The position numbers and the translations under genes were made by a program. From Folioceros fuciformis (taxonomy: Eukaryota > Anthocerotophyta > Anthocerotopsida > Anthocerotales), in NCBI GenBank assembly GCA_049999805.1, contig JBNGIO010006232.1, positions 1-64,000 of the forward strand: 64,000 nt of DNA, given 5' to 3'. The notes under the pieces are model-generated. The model was not told the DNA's origin and made no database searches. It was given only the letters and a program-made list of their open reading frames with translations. This document shows positions 11,053-22,318 of the stretch, piece by piece (positions within the stretch are counted from its first letter, which is position 1; each line of letters begins with the position of its first letter).

Positions 11053-13948
11053 ATGGGGAAGAAGCAGCACAGCAAGGATCGCATGTTCATCACCCGCTCG
11101 GAGTGGGCTACAGAGTGGGGCGGTGCGAAGAATCGGGACTTGCGATTGCCTTTCAAGCAACTGCCCTTCTACTGCTGCGCGTACGTTGGTGTGAGGGAAT
11201 TTTCGGTTTGGTCTCTTTTCGTGTTTTTGGGTGCTGGTTGCTGACCCGATAGTGGATGGCGCCTGCAGGCTGACTTTCACCCCGTTTGAAGACCCCGTGG
11301 GAACAGCAGAGGGACATGTTTTTGAGATCATGTGAGTGGGTTGATGCAAGATGAGAATGTGAAAGTTTGAGTAGAGACGTGATTTGACTTACTGTGATGA
11401 GAGGACATGACATGAGATGAGGACTTGGGCTTTTGTTCTGTGCAGGAACATCGTGCCGTACATACAAAAGTACGGCAAAAATCCAGTTTCTGGGACACCG
11501 TTGGCCGTGAAGGATCTCATTAAGCTGCGATTCCACAGGAACTCAGATGGTATGATTTACGATGGTGACTGATGGGTTTGGAAAGTTGGTGAGATGCTTT
11601 GATGTTTGATAGCTGGCTCCGTAGTGACGTTCCCTTCGTGAACGTGCCCGTCTTCAGGAGAGTATCAGTGTCCAGTGCTCAACAAGGTTTTCACGGAGTT
11701 CACCCATATCGTGGCTGTGAAGACAACTGGCAACGTATTTTGTTATGAGGTTTTTCTCAGTTCATGAGATTTCTTGTTTTTCTGCATGTGTTGTATCACA
11801 TTCAACGCAGTGTTGTGACCTGACCTGGGATGGGACCTGGGATGCAGGCGGTTCGTGAGCTCAACATTAAGACCAAAAATTGGAGGGAACTGCTTTCCGA
11901 TGAGCCGTTTTGTAGGGATGACATCATCACCATTCAGGTCAGCCTTCAATCGTGAAACCATGGCAGGCTGAAAATCTGTCAGGCGAGGCAAACTTTGCTT
12001 TGCAGGGCCACCCAGTAGCTGCAATATGGATATAATTTGAACTGGATGTTTCCCAGATCCTGTGAGGCTGAAGGGCCAGCCTGGCGTTTGAACCGAATCT
12101 TGACATTCATCTGTTGCGACAGGATCCTAATAACCTGAATGCCAAGCTTCTAACAGAATTTGACCATGTGAAGCGTGAGCTTAAACTTGATGATGAAGGT
12201 ATGCTTTTAGCAGACTGTTTGATGTGTGGAGCTCCGTTCAAGATGGGTCCGTGGGGCCGTGGGGCTCATCATTCTCATGTTAATCTGAGCGTATTGTGAT
12301 TACAGAGTTGAGAAAGCTGCAGGAAGATCCTACGTACAACATCAATATGTCGGACGATATCAAGCGCATGATGCATGACCTTGGAACAGACAAAGGCAAA
12401 GAAGCCGCCTTGAATGGTGGAGGTGGTGGAAAGGCCCAACGGGAAAGAGCTGCCGCAGTAGCAGCTTTGGATGAAACAAGAGAGCGCGCAGCTAAAATGG
12501 AAGCAGCTACTAAATCCAAGCCTGATAAGCCACCAGCTATGAGTGTGGTTGATGCCGCGTCAGCCTCAGTTCACGGAAGGAGTGCAGCGGCTGCTAAAGC
12601 TGGGACACCTGAAAATACAGCTGCTCGTGTAGCTCTCCATGCACAGGGAGAGCTAGTTCCTGTGAACACTAAGCTGGTAGGCTACTGCTCGTTGACCTTG
12701 CAGCCATCTAGGAGATCCTGTCGTTCACAACTTGTTTTGCCACTGACACCCTGTGATTCCTCGACACAGATCAAAAGCAAGTACACCACCGGGGCTGCAT
12801 CTCGATCCTTTACTTCCACCTCCTATGACCCTGTCACAACTAATGATTTTGAGTATGTCAAAGCTGAGAAGAATCCCACGAAGAAAGGGTATGTCCGATT
12901 GCATTCCACACATGGAGACCTTAACATTGAACTCCATTGTGACATAACACCCCGAGCATGTGAGAACTTTATCACCCTGTGCGAGCGGGGCTATTATGAC
13001 GGCATTGCTTTCCACCGGAATATCAGGTTTGCTTGTGTCCGCAGCCGTCAGCTTCTGTTGTTGTGTCCGTGAGGTGAAGCGCCACCATATCTAACATGAA
13101 GTTGTTGTCTTGTGTAGGAATTTTATGATTCAAGGGGGTGATCCAACTGGGACAGGTAAAGGTGGGGAGTCCATTTGGGGAAAGCCTTTCAAAGATGAGC
13201 TGAACTCGAAGCTCATCCATTCAGGACGGGGTGTTGTTAGTATGGCCAACAGTGGACCACACACAAATGGGTCTCAGTTCTTTATTTTGTACAAGTCAGC
13301 TCAGCATCTCAACTACAAACACACAATATTTGGAAAAGTTGTCGGAGGGCTAGAGACACTTGCAGCCATGGAAAAAGTTCCTATTGATGATGACGACAGG
13401 CCATTGGTAATCTCGTAACTTGGCAGACTCCTGTTTCTCGCCGTTGGCTATGTTAATCTGGCTAGATGTGAGACTGAGCGCAATCGCCCTTGCATTTTTT
13501 GCCTGACATTCGCGGAACTGTTATCATTGTGGGATTGTGGCAGGAGGAGATCAAGATCCTGAGTGTTTCTATTTTCGTCAACCCATATGCAGAGCTAGAC
13601 GAAGAGGAGGAACGGGAGAAGAGCAAGCCAGTCAAAACTCCTCAGGAACTTGCTGAGGATGTGAGCACCATCCATCCTTTTGCTTTGACGTCCCTAGTTT
13701 GTGGTTTGCTGAGCATCGGTGTTGGCTAACAGAGTCTCTCTATCCCACAGGAAAAGGTGGGCTCATGGTTCAGCAATCCAGGGTCAGGAGTCTCTCTTGT
13801 AGCGAATGGTAATGGTGTCGGCAAATACCTAAAAGTGAGGCAGGTGGCGAAGGATGTTGGAGCCTCGAGCTTAGAAGACAACATCAACAACAAGAAGCGG
13901 AAAGCCGAAGTTGCAGGAGTAGAATTCAAGGATTTCTCTGGATGGTAA
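11053..13948 (+). CDS. PUB49: U-box cyclophilin, PPIL2/PUB49 type
   Basis: Nuclear peptidyl-prolyl cis-trans isomerase fused to a U-box, a spliceosome-associated E3 ligase family (human PPIL2, Arabidopsis PUB49). The start ATG at 11053 opens [18 protein letters not shown], the family's characteristic N-terminus. The U-box region spans several short exons (about 11269-11950) with [29 protein letters not shown] and FCYEAVRELN. A low-complexity Ala/Lys-rich linker follows (about 12300-12680). The cyclophilin domain (about 12880-13410) has [36 protein letters not shown] and [10 protein letters not shown], so the catalytic Arg-Phe-Met-Gln, Phe-Phe and His residues are present. A Lys/Arg-rich C-terminal tail ends DFSGW at 13948. 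At least nine introns of about 70-110 bp are present. Complete and intact as far as can be read. Confidence 0.93.
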
Positions 13949-14422
13949 TCGGCCTTTGTGTACCATAGTAGATGTCAGAACTGTCAAGTGCATGGAGTTT
14001 CCTTCCATGCCCGTGTACATTGGCACGCGTCCCCAGGCTCTCCATCCTATGTAGTTTAATGATTGTCATAAATTGAAACCATCCGGAAACGAATGTCAAA
14101 AACATGTCTGATCTTAATGAAACACGTGGGACAATAGCGACACTCTTGATTGTTCCAATTTCAAAATCTAGGTGTATCCGCACTCGGCCGCCCCCTTTTC
14201 TAGGTGCACTCAAGGGTGTAGCATGTTCCGAATATGGCCTGCATCACCCAAGTACAACGACATACTAATAACTGGCTTACCAGGAATTGCCCTTTGTTGC
14301 CTATCAAATGTTGCAGGGCATAGGAAGAATTGTGTGATGAAGCCTTTGTGAGGAAACTCTATCTAACGTGGATACAACCTTTGATGCAAAAGATGAAACA
14401 CTTCCCTTGGGTGGGCAGTGTC

Positions 14423-14474
14423 TTGCTAATGGTAGTCCTGATTAACCCTTGCTAATGGTAGTCCTGATTAACCC
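14423..14474. repeat. Perfect 26-bp direct tandem repeat
   Basis: Two identical head-to-tail copies, 14423-14448 and 14449-14474, beginning ttgctaatggtagtcctg. Confidence 0.95.
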
Positions 14475-14930
14475 GGCATACAAGATAGTTTGATGTGGCT
14501 TGTGTGGATAAAGGAGGCTACACTTTTTTTGTGCTAAGAGGCAACCACTCATTCCATGCAAGGTCTAGAATTATCACATCTTTCCCTGTTGAAAGAAAAG
14601 GTGAAGTGGCTGAATGCTTATGTACTCATGGGACTCACCATGGAGAAGATGCACCTTATTGCACATACCACAATACCATTGTTATGCAAGACTTTTACTT
14701 TTATAGATTGTGTCAAATACATGAGAGACGAGCTGCTAACAAGAAAGACGAAGGTTTTGAACTACTGTGGTGTAATTGACAGTAGGATATTAAATTTCTT
14801 TGTGGTAACTTCACCACATATATAAATGCCTCCTTTTTCATAGACCTTCAAGTAGATGAAAAAACACTTGTGGATGAAATGTTTGAAAAGTGGGAGTGGA
14901 AGCAACTATCAGAACACATGGATGCAACAC

Positions 14931-15030
14931 NNNNNNNNNNNNNNNNNNNNNNNNNNNNNNNNNNNNNNNNNNNNNNNNNNNNNNNNNNNNNNNNNNNNNN
15001 NNNNNNNNNNNNNNNNNNNNNNNNNNNNNN
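14931..15030. other. Assembly gap (100 N)
   Basis: Exactly 100 N in the AT-rich island. Confidence 0.95.
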
Positions 15031-15782
15031 AGCTCATGTTGGCAATGGCAACCTCGACCTTCTAAGATGACTACTGTAAACTCCAAGAGAAATTGTGCTC
15101 GTAGAAGTCATGGAATCCGAAATTCATGTAAGGGTTTGGCAACCAAACAAAAAAAAAGGGCATAAGAAGATTGAGGAGTACCATAAATTGCAAGAGATAT
15201 TGTGGTGGTAGATTTCAAGAAAATCTAAAATTCATGCAAGGGTCGGAAGGATTTTCAAGGTATGAGCAATCTAGTACAAGGAGGCGACAACTCGTATGAA
15301 GATACTATCTAGAGAGATTCTTTGAAGCATATACAAATGTGGTTGGAGAAGGCGAAGAAGCTAAACATCATCCATGTCACACTGGCCAAGCATTGAAATT
15401 GCGAAATATGAAAGCAAGTGAGAAGAAGTACCTGTAATATAACATAGCTGACCATATCAACAATTTTCAACCATCATTTCAGAATGTGGTAAGTGGACAT
15501 TAGGTTTGTGTTTTAATGCACCAAATGTTCTATACATGGAGTTTGTGGCCAGATTTGAAGTGATAATCAGTATTTGGAGGTCTTGATATTAAGTAATGTT
15601 CCCTCCATAAGCGAACATGATGCTTAAGTGAAAGGACTTTTAGGGTTTTATGGTTTAGGGTTTGCCTAGTAGTTTCAAAGAGCACATCCTAAATGCAAAG
15701 CTTTGAGGCTAATGGAAAATGTGCAGAGGCACTTGTTATATGACATTTAAGGATGACAAGGGAAGAAAGAGTAATGACTATG

Positions 15783-15808
15783 TAATATATATATATATAT
15801 ATATATAT
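15783..15808. repeat. (AT)n microsatellite
   Basis: About twelve consecutive AT dinucleotides in AT-rich DNA. Confidence 0.95.
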
Positions 15809-16599
15809 CCCTACAATGGCCATATGTCATTGATAGGATTTCTTCTTCTTCTATGCACAACTAAAAGAATTAGCATTGGCATAAAAAAGATACGTAGGGA
15901 ATGCATGTATATTCTCTATGTTTTATATATATTAAGAAGCAAACCATTGCAAGATAAGACCCAAAAGAAACTAATTAGAAATAATAACAACAACATACTA
16001 TGCAAAGATGGTTTCATAAATCTAATTGTATTGAGACATCAACCCAAACATACAATCCCGATGCTCCAAACTTGCTTGACAATTTCTGGGTGGATAGCCA
16101 ATCAACTATCCACCCTAATCCTGATGCATATTGTTGTGACTCATATTGCTTTATTTGCGACACACTTTGATTTTTTTGTTTTCAATAAGGATGAATACCT
16201 CCCACTACTTTAAAGGTGAACATAAAAAAGCAATGGTAAAAAAATAAATAAATTACGGTGCATGCAAAAGTCACGACAAGTTCATAGTTCGTGTGTTTGA
16301 TAATTTGAAAAGCAACATTGTATAATAATATAGGATGTGGCTAAAATGTGTTTAATAATTCACTAAATTCTCGAAACACTAATAGTATATAACAACTAGT
16401 GTGGCAAGCGGAATGGCAAATTCTTATGTATTTGACCTTGCAATTGTATGCAATACTATACTTATTATGACCGAATGCTAAACAATATAATTTTGTTGTG
16501 ATTGACATAACAAAGTTTTTATTTGTCCCTAAGACATAAAGGAATGTTTCAACTATGCCAGTCAACATGCTTTAAGGAACTTGTGTAGGGAATGTATAA

Positions 16600-17590
16600 T
16601 GTGGCTACATTGTGTGATTAGGAGGCTTCTTGAAAACCTAAAATATTGGGCATTCGGTAATGTTTACCTTTGACTCAATAGGGCAACTTGCTAGGGGACA
16701 GTTATCAAGATTATTGCCCCACCAATTGAGATTTATATCTTTCATTCGCATAGTGAAGTAGATTGCCACACCCATATATGCCACTCATGCATCCAAAGTT
16801 GCTAACAGGACATAGTTGTATCATCTCCTCGATGACTTATAGTGTCTACAAATGTAGAAGCTAAAGATAAGGGCCATTGCAAACCAAGAGGTGAAGTTCA
16901 CACTAGTGGCAAAAGCTTGGAGGCCATCCATATGGACATGAGAGCTAGAGCTCCAAACAAGGAGAACCAGTTGAGCACATAGTATTGGCCTTTGATAAAT
17001 ATCTCCCTTGGTCCTACTGGTCCCCAAATCACAGATGCAGAGAAAAAAGTCCGATCCCCTAGACATCTCCAAGGGCTACTGGGAGGTAACATGTATACAT
17101 TGTAAATGTTGTTCATTGTGCTAAGTAACCACCATGCTACTCCCACATGTACGCATACAGCAACGATTGTTTCTGTAAATTGGTTATATCATGTCCAAAA
17201 AGTTCCATCAACAATTTACAATAATTTGTAAGTATATGCATAATAGATTAAAAAAAAAATATGTCTAAGAACATAGAACAAATCACCCAACAAGTTGCCA
17301 ACCAAACCAATAAAGGCCCTAAATTAAAATGTCTAAGATTGTAAGACTAATGAGACCTACAGTTTAAAATGGTTGGAGATCTAAGCATACCTATGTTGCA
17401 AACATGCTACGTGGGGGGATCTTCATGTAGAGGCCGATTTGTTGAAGTCTTGCAAAAAAGCCAAAGCTTGGGTCATACTAATGTAGCCATAAGTTTTATA
17501 ATTGACATTAGCAATGGGTTTTAGGGTGAAGGTATGAAGGTATGATTTGTAGATGGCATGTGGCCCATCATACTCATACCACTAGCAAAG
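16600..17590 (-). pseudogene. Oligopeptide transporter (OPT family) relic
   Basis: Reading the minus strand from about 17530 downwards gives, in shifting frames, PIANVNYKTYGYISMTQALA, then MKIPPRSM (about 17405-17430), then HVGVAWWLLSTMNNIYNVY, LPPSSPWRCLGDRTFFSAS, VIWGPVGPREIF (about 16975-17160), then YNYVLLATLDA and MKDINLNWWGNNLDNCPLAS (about 16690-16830). These blocks follow the order of the C-terminal half of plant OPT proton-coupled oligopeptide transporters. Frameshifts and in-frame stops (for example after ASKLLPLV and inside LDA-VAYMG) show it is dead. About 200 bp of unmatched sequence between MKIPPRSM and HVGVAWWLL, blocks that nearly touch in OPT proteins, looks like a retained intron or an insertion, which argues against a processed copy. 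The N-terminal half was not found. Confidence 0.75.
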
Positions 17591-17600
17591 AATAGATTTG

Positions 17601-17664
17601 CTAGGATTAAAGTACATATATCACCTTTGTAGAGCTAGGATTAAAGTACATTTATCACCTTTGT
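17601..17664. repeat. Imperfect 34-bp tandem repeat
   Basis: Unit ctaggattaaagtacat followed by ta/tt-tatcacctttgt occurs twice with a 34-bp period, next to the OPT relic. Confidence 0.85.
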
Positions 17665-20600
17665 CAAGGTTGTAGGAAGGCATAAGGATTGTAGGGTGGA
17701 CTATAGACTTGTGATGTTCGTAGTTCCCGTAGGGATCATAGGGGCAGTAGTTGGGCATAATGAAGCAGCAATCACACGAGTCGAAGCGATTTGCGAGTAA
17801 TTTTGTTACCCCTAGCTAAAGATCAAAGCATGTCTGGCAACCTTGCCACTCAGAGACACTTAACGATAAAGATATAGCTACGGCATTCTACAAACTTTCA
17901 CATCGTCAGCTTTTATTTCAATTGGTTGCCTTCGAGATTTGTAGAGGAGCTTCTTAAGCTTTGGTGTTTTAGTCGACTTCTTGGCTTTCGGGATTTCCTT
18001 TCTTGGAGTGGATTCCTTTGCCTTAAAAAGCTCTGTTTTGCATCTAATAGCTATATAAGGATGGCACGAAGTTCAAAAGGTAGCAAAATTGGAGGTAGTG
18101 ACAAAACTTGCAATTGAAGAGGTGATCTAGTTTCACTACTTTCAATTGTTACAGAGGACAACAAAATTCCTAAGACTTGTTTGAGTTTTGACCCTAGGCC
18201 AAAAAGGCCAATGTACAACTGCAATGGGTTCATGGATGGTCTTGGTCCTTTTTGCATAAGGGACTGGTGGAGGAATGCTATGGGAGCTTATTATGAATGG
18301 AAGAAGAGCTAGCTGATTTGCCAAATTGAAACACTAGGAAAAACATTCGATGTTGGACAGACACGAGCATTTGGCCAGTCTACAATTGGTTGAAGGATGA
18401 GAATGATGGAATAAGTTTGATGGACAAAACAACCTATAGCAAAACGCTCAATACCCCTCCCATATGGAAAAGTGGATAGGTTGATAGAATGCATATATAC
18501 AAAAAGTAAGAACATGTGGTGAACTAACCAAACTAAGAAGCCTAAGCGGAGAACTTTTATGAAGATTGTTCTTGGTTTGGTAAACTATTAAAGAACCTTA
18601 TACTGTAGCAATAATTTTTTTTCATTTAATGTGGACGGTAACTCTGGAGGAGAAGCCTTTAGCTAGTTGGGGGCTCATCATACATAAAGCCTACATCTAC
18701 TATCACAAAAAAGTGCCGAAGCCCAACATACACTACCAACGATGGAGGGGCCATACCTTGCTACTTGTCCACCTATCTAATCTAGTTCATGAATGGTGTA
18801 TAAATAAGGGAAGGGGTGTGTAGTGGATTAGAGTAGTTGGAGCTCACTTTGGAAGGGGAGCACGTCCACCTGATCACAATTATAAGTTGAAAAAGTAAGG
18901 CTGGTAACCTCACCCCAAGAAAATGACACTTGATGTTGGATTGCTCAAGAGTGTTGACTGGCACCACAATGCTACTAATACTAAAGTAGAGTCCTGGAAG
19001 GGTAACATACAAGCCTCATCACATTTGACGTGGAAATCGATCCTGTTGTGTTAAACATCGTCAATCATAAGCACAAGGTCTCACCACATACGCTGACCAT
19101 ATGTTGATACGCTAATATGCTGGTTAGGTTGCTGGTTGGAGCATAGGCGAGATTGTCTTGTTCGTGGACAAGGAAAAAGAGCTAACTCCTTATCCCAAAT
19201 GAGAACCAATACAATGCCTTGTGAGGAAATGCCCCAGCGTTCTATCACGCACATCGATTAGTTCTAAACAAAGAAATCGTCATAGTTAGCTCGCAGCAGC
19301 ACCGCGCTGGACAACTCGGCTCGTGCTTCTTGCAGATGTTTTTGGCTTTACAACCACTCCGCTAGGACCATACTGTGACAGCCGCCACGAGACCTTCCAA
19401 CTCGCAATCTCTTGAGAGCAAATCTACTCAACATCACGTGCCTTGTAGATCCACAAACCGTGCCCCTGGCAAACGCGGTTGTAATGAGTTGGAATAAGTT
19501 CGTGGCTACCCTATGAGCTAGGCATCCATACCATCACGCTCAAACACGCACCCTGGCACACATCCACACTCACAATCACAGCAACACGTTCATAAACATG
19601 TCGTCCTCAATTGAGAAAGTTCAGCATCAGACCACAATGTTTTGTGAGCAACATTCAACAGTGTTCAGCTCTGCACTTCCATGGTAGCCTTGTCAAGAAC
19701 TTCTAGCAATGACTCAGCCATGCTCAGCAGCTTGATACTCATTTATGTCTTTCTTGCTCCAGGCTATGTGACGCATTCTCACTCCACGCTGTTGCTGCCA
19801 TGCCACCCATGATCTCAATCTCGCAGCCATCTCCCAACATGATGCCCTACGCTCCCCGTCACCCAAGTTCAATCATCACTCGCCCGTTTGGCCCATTACG
19901 CCTCACTCACGAACTTGCCCTAACTATGCCCACACTTTCTATATTTGCTGATTTTTTGGTTATTTGATAACCAGCCCAATTATCTAGCCAAATTAATCAG
20001 CATAGCCTGACAATCCTTTATTGCAAAGACGTACATAAGTGCTCGTCCAATGACTTCTTACACCCGATCTTTTGGCTCTTGTAGAGACAAAGGAATGACA
20101 AAAGCCAAGCAACCCACTACCTAACTAATTGACAGCAGTGCTTCCTCCTTCTCAAAGTATCGGGCCTTGGTGAGGATGCTCGATTAAAGACCAAGCTGAA
20201 TGCCTACACCACCTCGTTGAGATGTGGGGCAAACCTTGCACAGGGTCCAAGCTCTACTTCCCTAAGGTGTTGCTAGAATTATTCGACTGTACGTGGGAGG
20301 AATTGTCCTCCACAACTAACTTTGAATCCAAGTTGCTAGGGTTTTCGAGCCCCAACCCCTTACGAGGGACTTAACCAGTCTGACTGCAAGGCGAACGCAC
20401 ATTGACCATATTGGCCCAAGAGAACATTGCCAAGCAAGCAATGAGGAGGTGGTAGTAGAAATGCAAAGCAAAATTGGGAGGTGGTAGTAGAAACGCGAAT
20501 CATAGAGTGAGCCATAGTGCGGAGCAAACCAAGATTTACTATGGAAGTTTCTCAAAACCTTCCATCATTGGTTGGATTTTCACAATAGAATAAGAGGAGG

Positions 20601-22318
20601 CCCCACACCAATTACCTCTTGCCTTGCAAAGCCTATAGAAAGATTTTCTAGCCATTAGTATTGTCACCAATTTCTTGAAGGCGGTTTTCAATATCTAGCA
20701 TACTTGGGACTATAAGTCAGGGTAGTTGAAGTGTGTGTAATTCCTATATGTTAGTTGCTTTTTGCTTTTGTTACCCCTTGACTCGTGTCTTCATTTGATT
20801 CAGGGATTGCCTTGCTGGTTTAATGTCCAAAGCCTATCATGGTGGCTAGAGATACGACGAAGGCAACATGGATTCTCATCACCTTTGGTTCACTTCTATT
20901 CATTGGGCTTGAAGTATGAGTACCCATGTAAACCTATTGTTATAAGCTAGTTGAGGTAGCTAGTCTTGCTCATGGGGACGAATTTGGGAGATCTAATGAC
21001 AACAATGGAAAAGTGTGGTTAGTAAATTGCAAAGCCCTAGGGACCTGGGGTTTTCCAACTACAAGGGCGGGACCCTCATTTAGGATGAACTTCCACCAAG
21101 TAATAGAGACTTAGAGCACCTTGGGCGCAGGTGAGCATATAGCATGGTATCCATCAGCTTGCCTAACGGGAGCATGATCATGTGCACATATACACCATAT
21201 CCATCCTCTATCTCATTTTTGTATTACAAAGGAATGCAACTCATTGAAGACAAAGTATTATTTATAAAGTTCAATTTGCCCTCTTAGTTTTCGCTCTCAC
21301 CAATGTTTTTATAATATCTTGGATCTATTATAAGAAATCTCTTGGACTTACTATAAGGAATCTTTGGAGTGGAGGGGACTTTCCATCTCTCTTTCAAGAA
21401 TAGAAAATATATAATATGCATTATAAAAAATACATCTATACATAGCTTGCAACATATGTTATGAATATCATTCCCTTAGGTGAACCTGTCTTCATTTTAT
21501 GATCTTTTATTACTGAAGTTATTATGTTTTGAAATTGTGAGATGCTAGTTAAACGGATCTGAGTTATGTAAGTTCAGCAAAGCGCGGAGAAAGAAATGAA
21601 ATGTGTGAATCCTCAGCAACTTTGGTTCTACCGAATCTGTCACTAGAACCAAGGTCCCGCTTCCTATGCAATAAGTAAAATAATAATATATATTAGAAAA
21701 TGAATATACGACCTTTTGGTTCACACCTGACAGTGTGGTCCGGGTGGACTAAGTGTCAAAGTGTGGCATGCAAAATGATGGAGGCTCATGTTCGGCATTT
21801 AAAATGCATCTGGGAGGTGCGCGGGACAGCGTGACGAGGCCGGGATTCGCCCTCCATTCCCGATGCAGGCAGCAAGAAAGCGAAAGAAGCATGCCGTCTC
21901 TGTCTCGAATGCTTTGTCCCTAAACGAATCGAGAGTTCCGATGCAGCTGGCCGAGGTCTTGCGACTCTCCCGGCACTCACCTTCTCCGGCCGTCAGCTGG
22001 CAACCAGAGAATTGCAGACTTGCTGTGGTAGGCAAATGGTGATCCAGGGCCGCAGCAGACTGACACTGATTCTTTAGAACAGTTTGAAGGATTGCGGAGG
22101 AAGCAGATTGGAGCTGCCGTGGCAGCAACCGACGGCGGTTATCACTGTGTTGTAGAAGGCGATTGCACAATTGCCGGAGTTGGCAGTGTCGACGAGATCT
22201 GTGCTGTGGTTCAGACTGTTCTGATGGGAGCTGAGGAGCGTGAAGGGGTTTGCTGGTGGTAATGTGATGCGGACCATGAGGTCAAGGAGCTTAGCTTGGT
22301 GTGTGAGGAAGTAAGAAA
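17665..22318. other. AT-rich gene-free island, continuation
   Basis: No open frame with a recognised domain on either strand and no clear long terminal repeats or transposase/reverse-transcriptase motifs seen by eye. The part at 19250-20000 is less AT-rich but still without recognisable coding signal. The last 500 bases (about 21780-22318) return to gene-like composition and probably hold the promoter and 5' UTR of the galactosyltransferase gene. Confidence 0.5.

Larger units (their letters stand above)
13949..16590. other. AT-rich gene-free stretch with assembly gap
   Basis: No supported gene. The interval has a 26-bp perfect tandem repeat (14423-14474), a 100-N gap (14931-15030), a telomere-like pair of ttagggttt motifs near 15640-15665 and an (AT)n microsatellite (15785-15808). 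An open stretch at 14556-14825 (89 codons, LELSHLSLLKEKVKWLNAYV...) has coding-like texture but no recognised domain; it may be a transposable-element relic. Confidence 0.5.
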
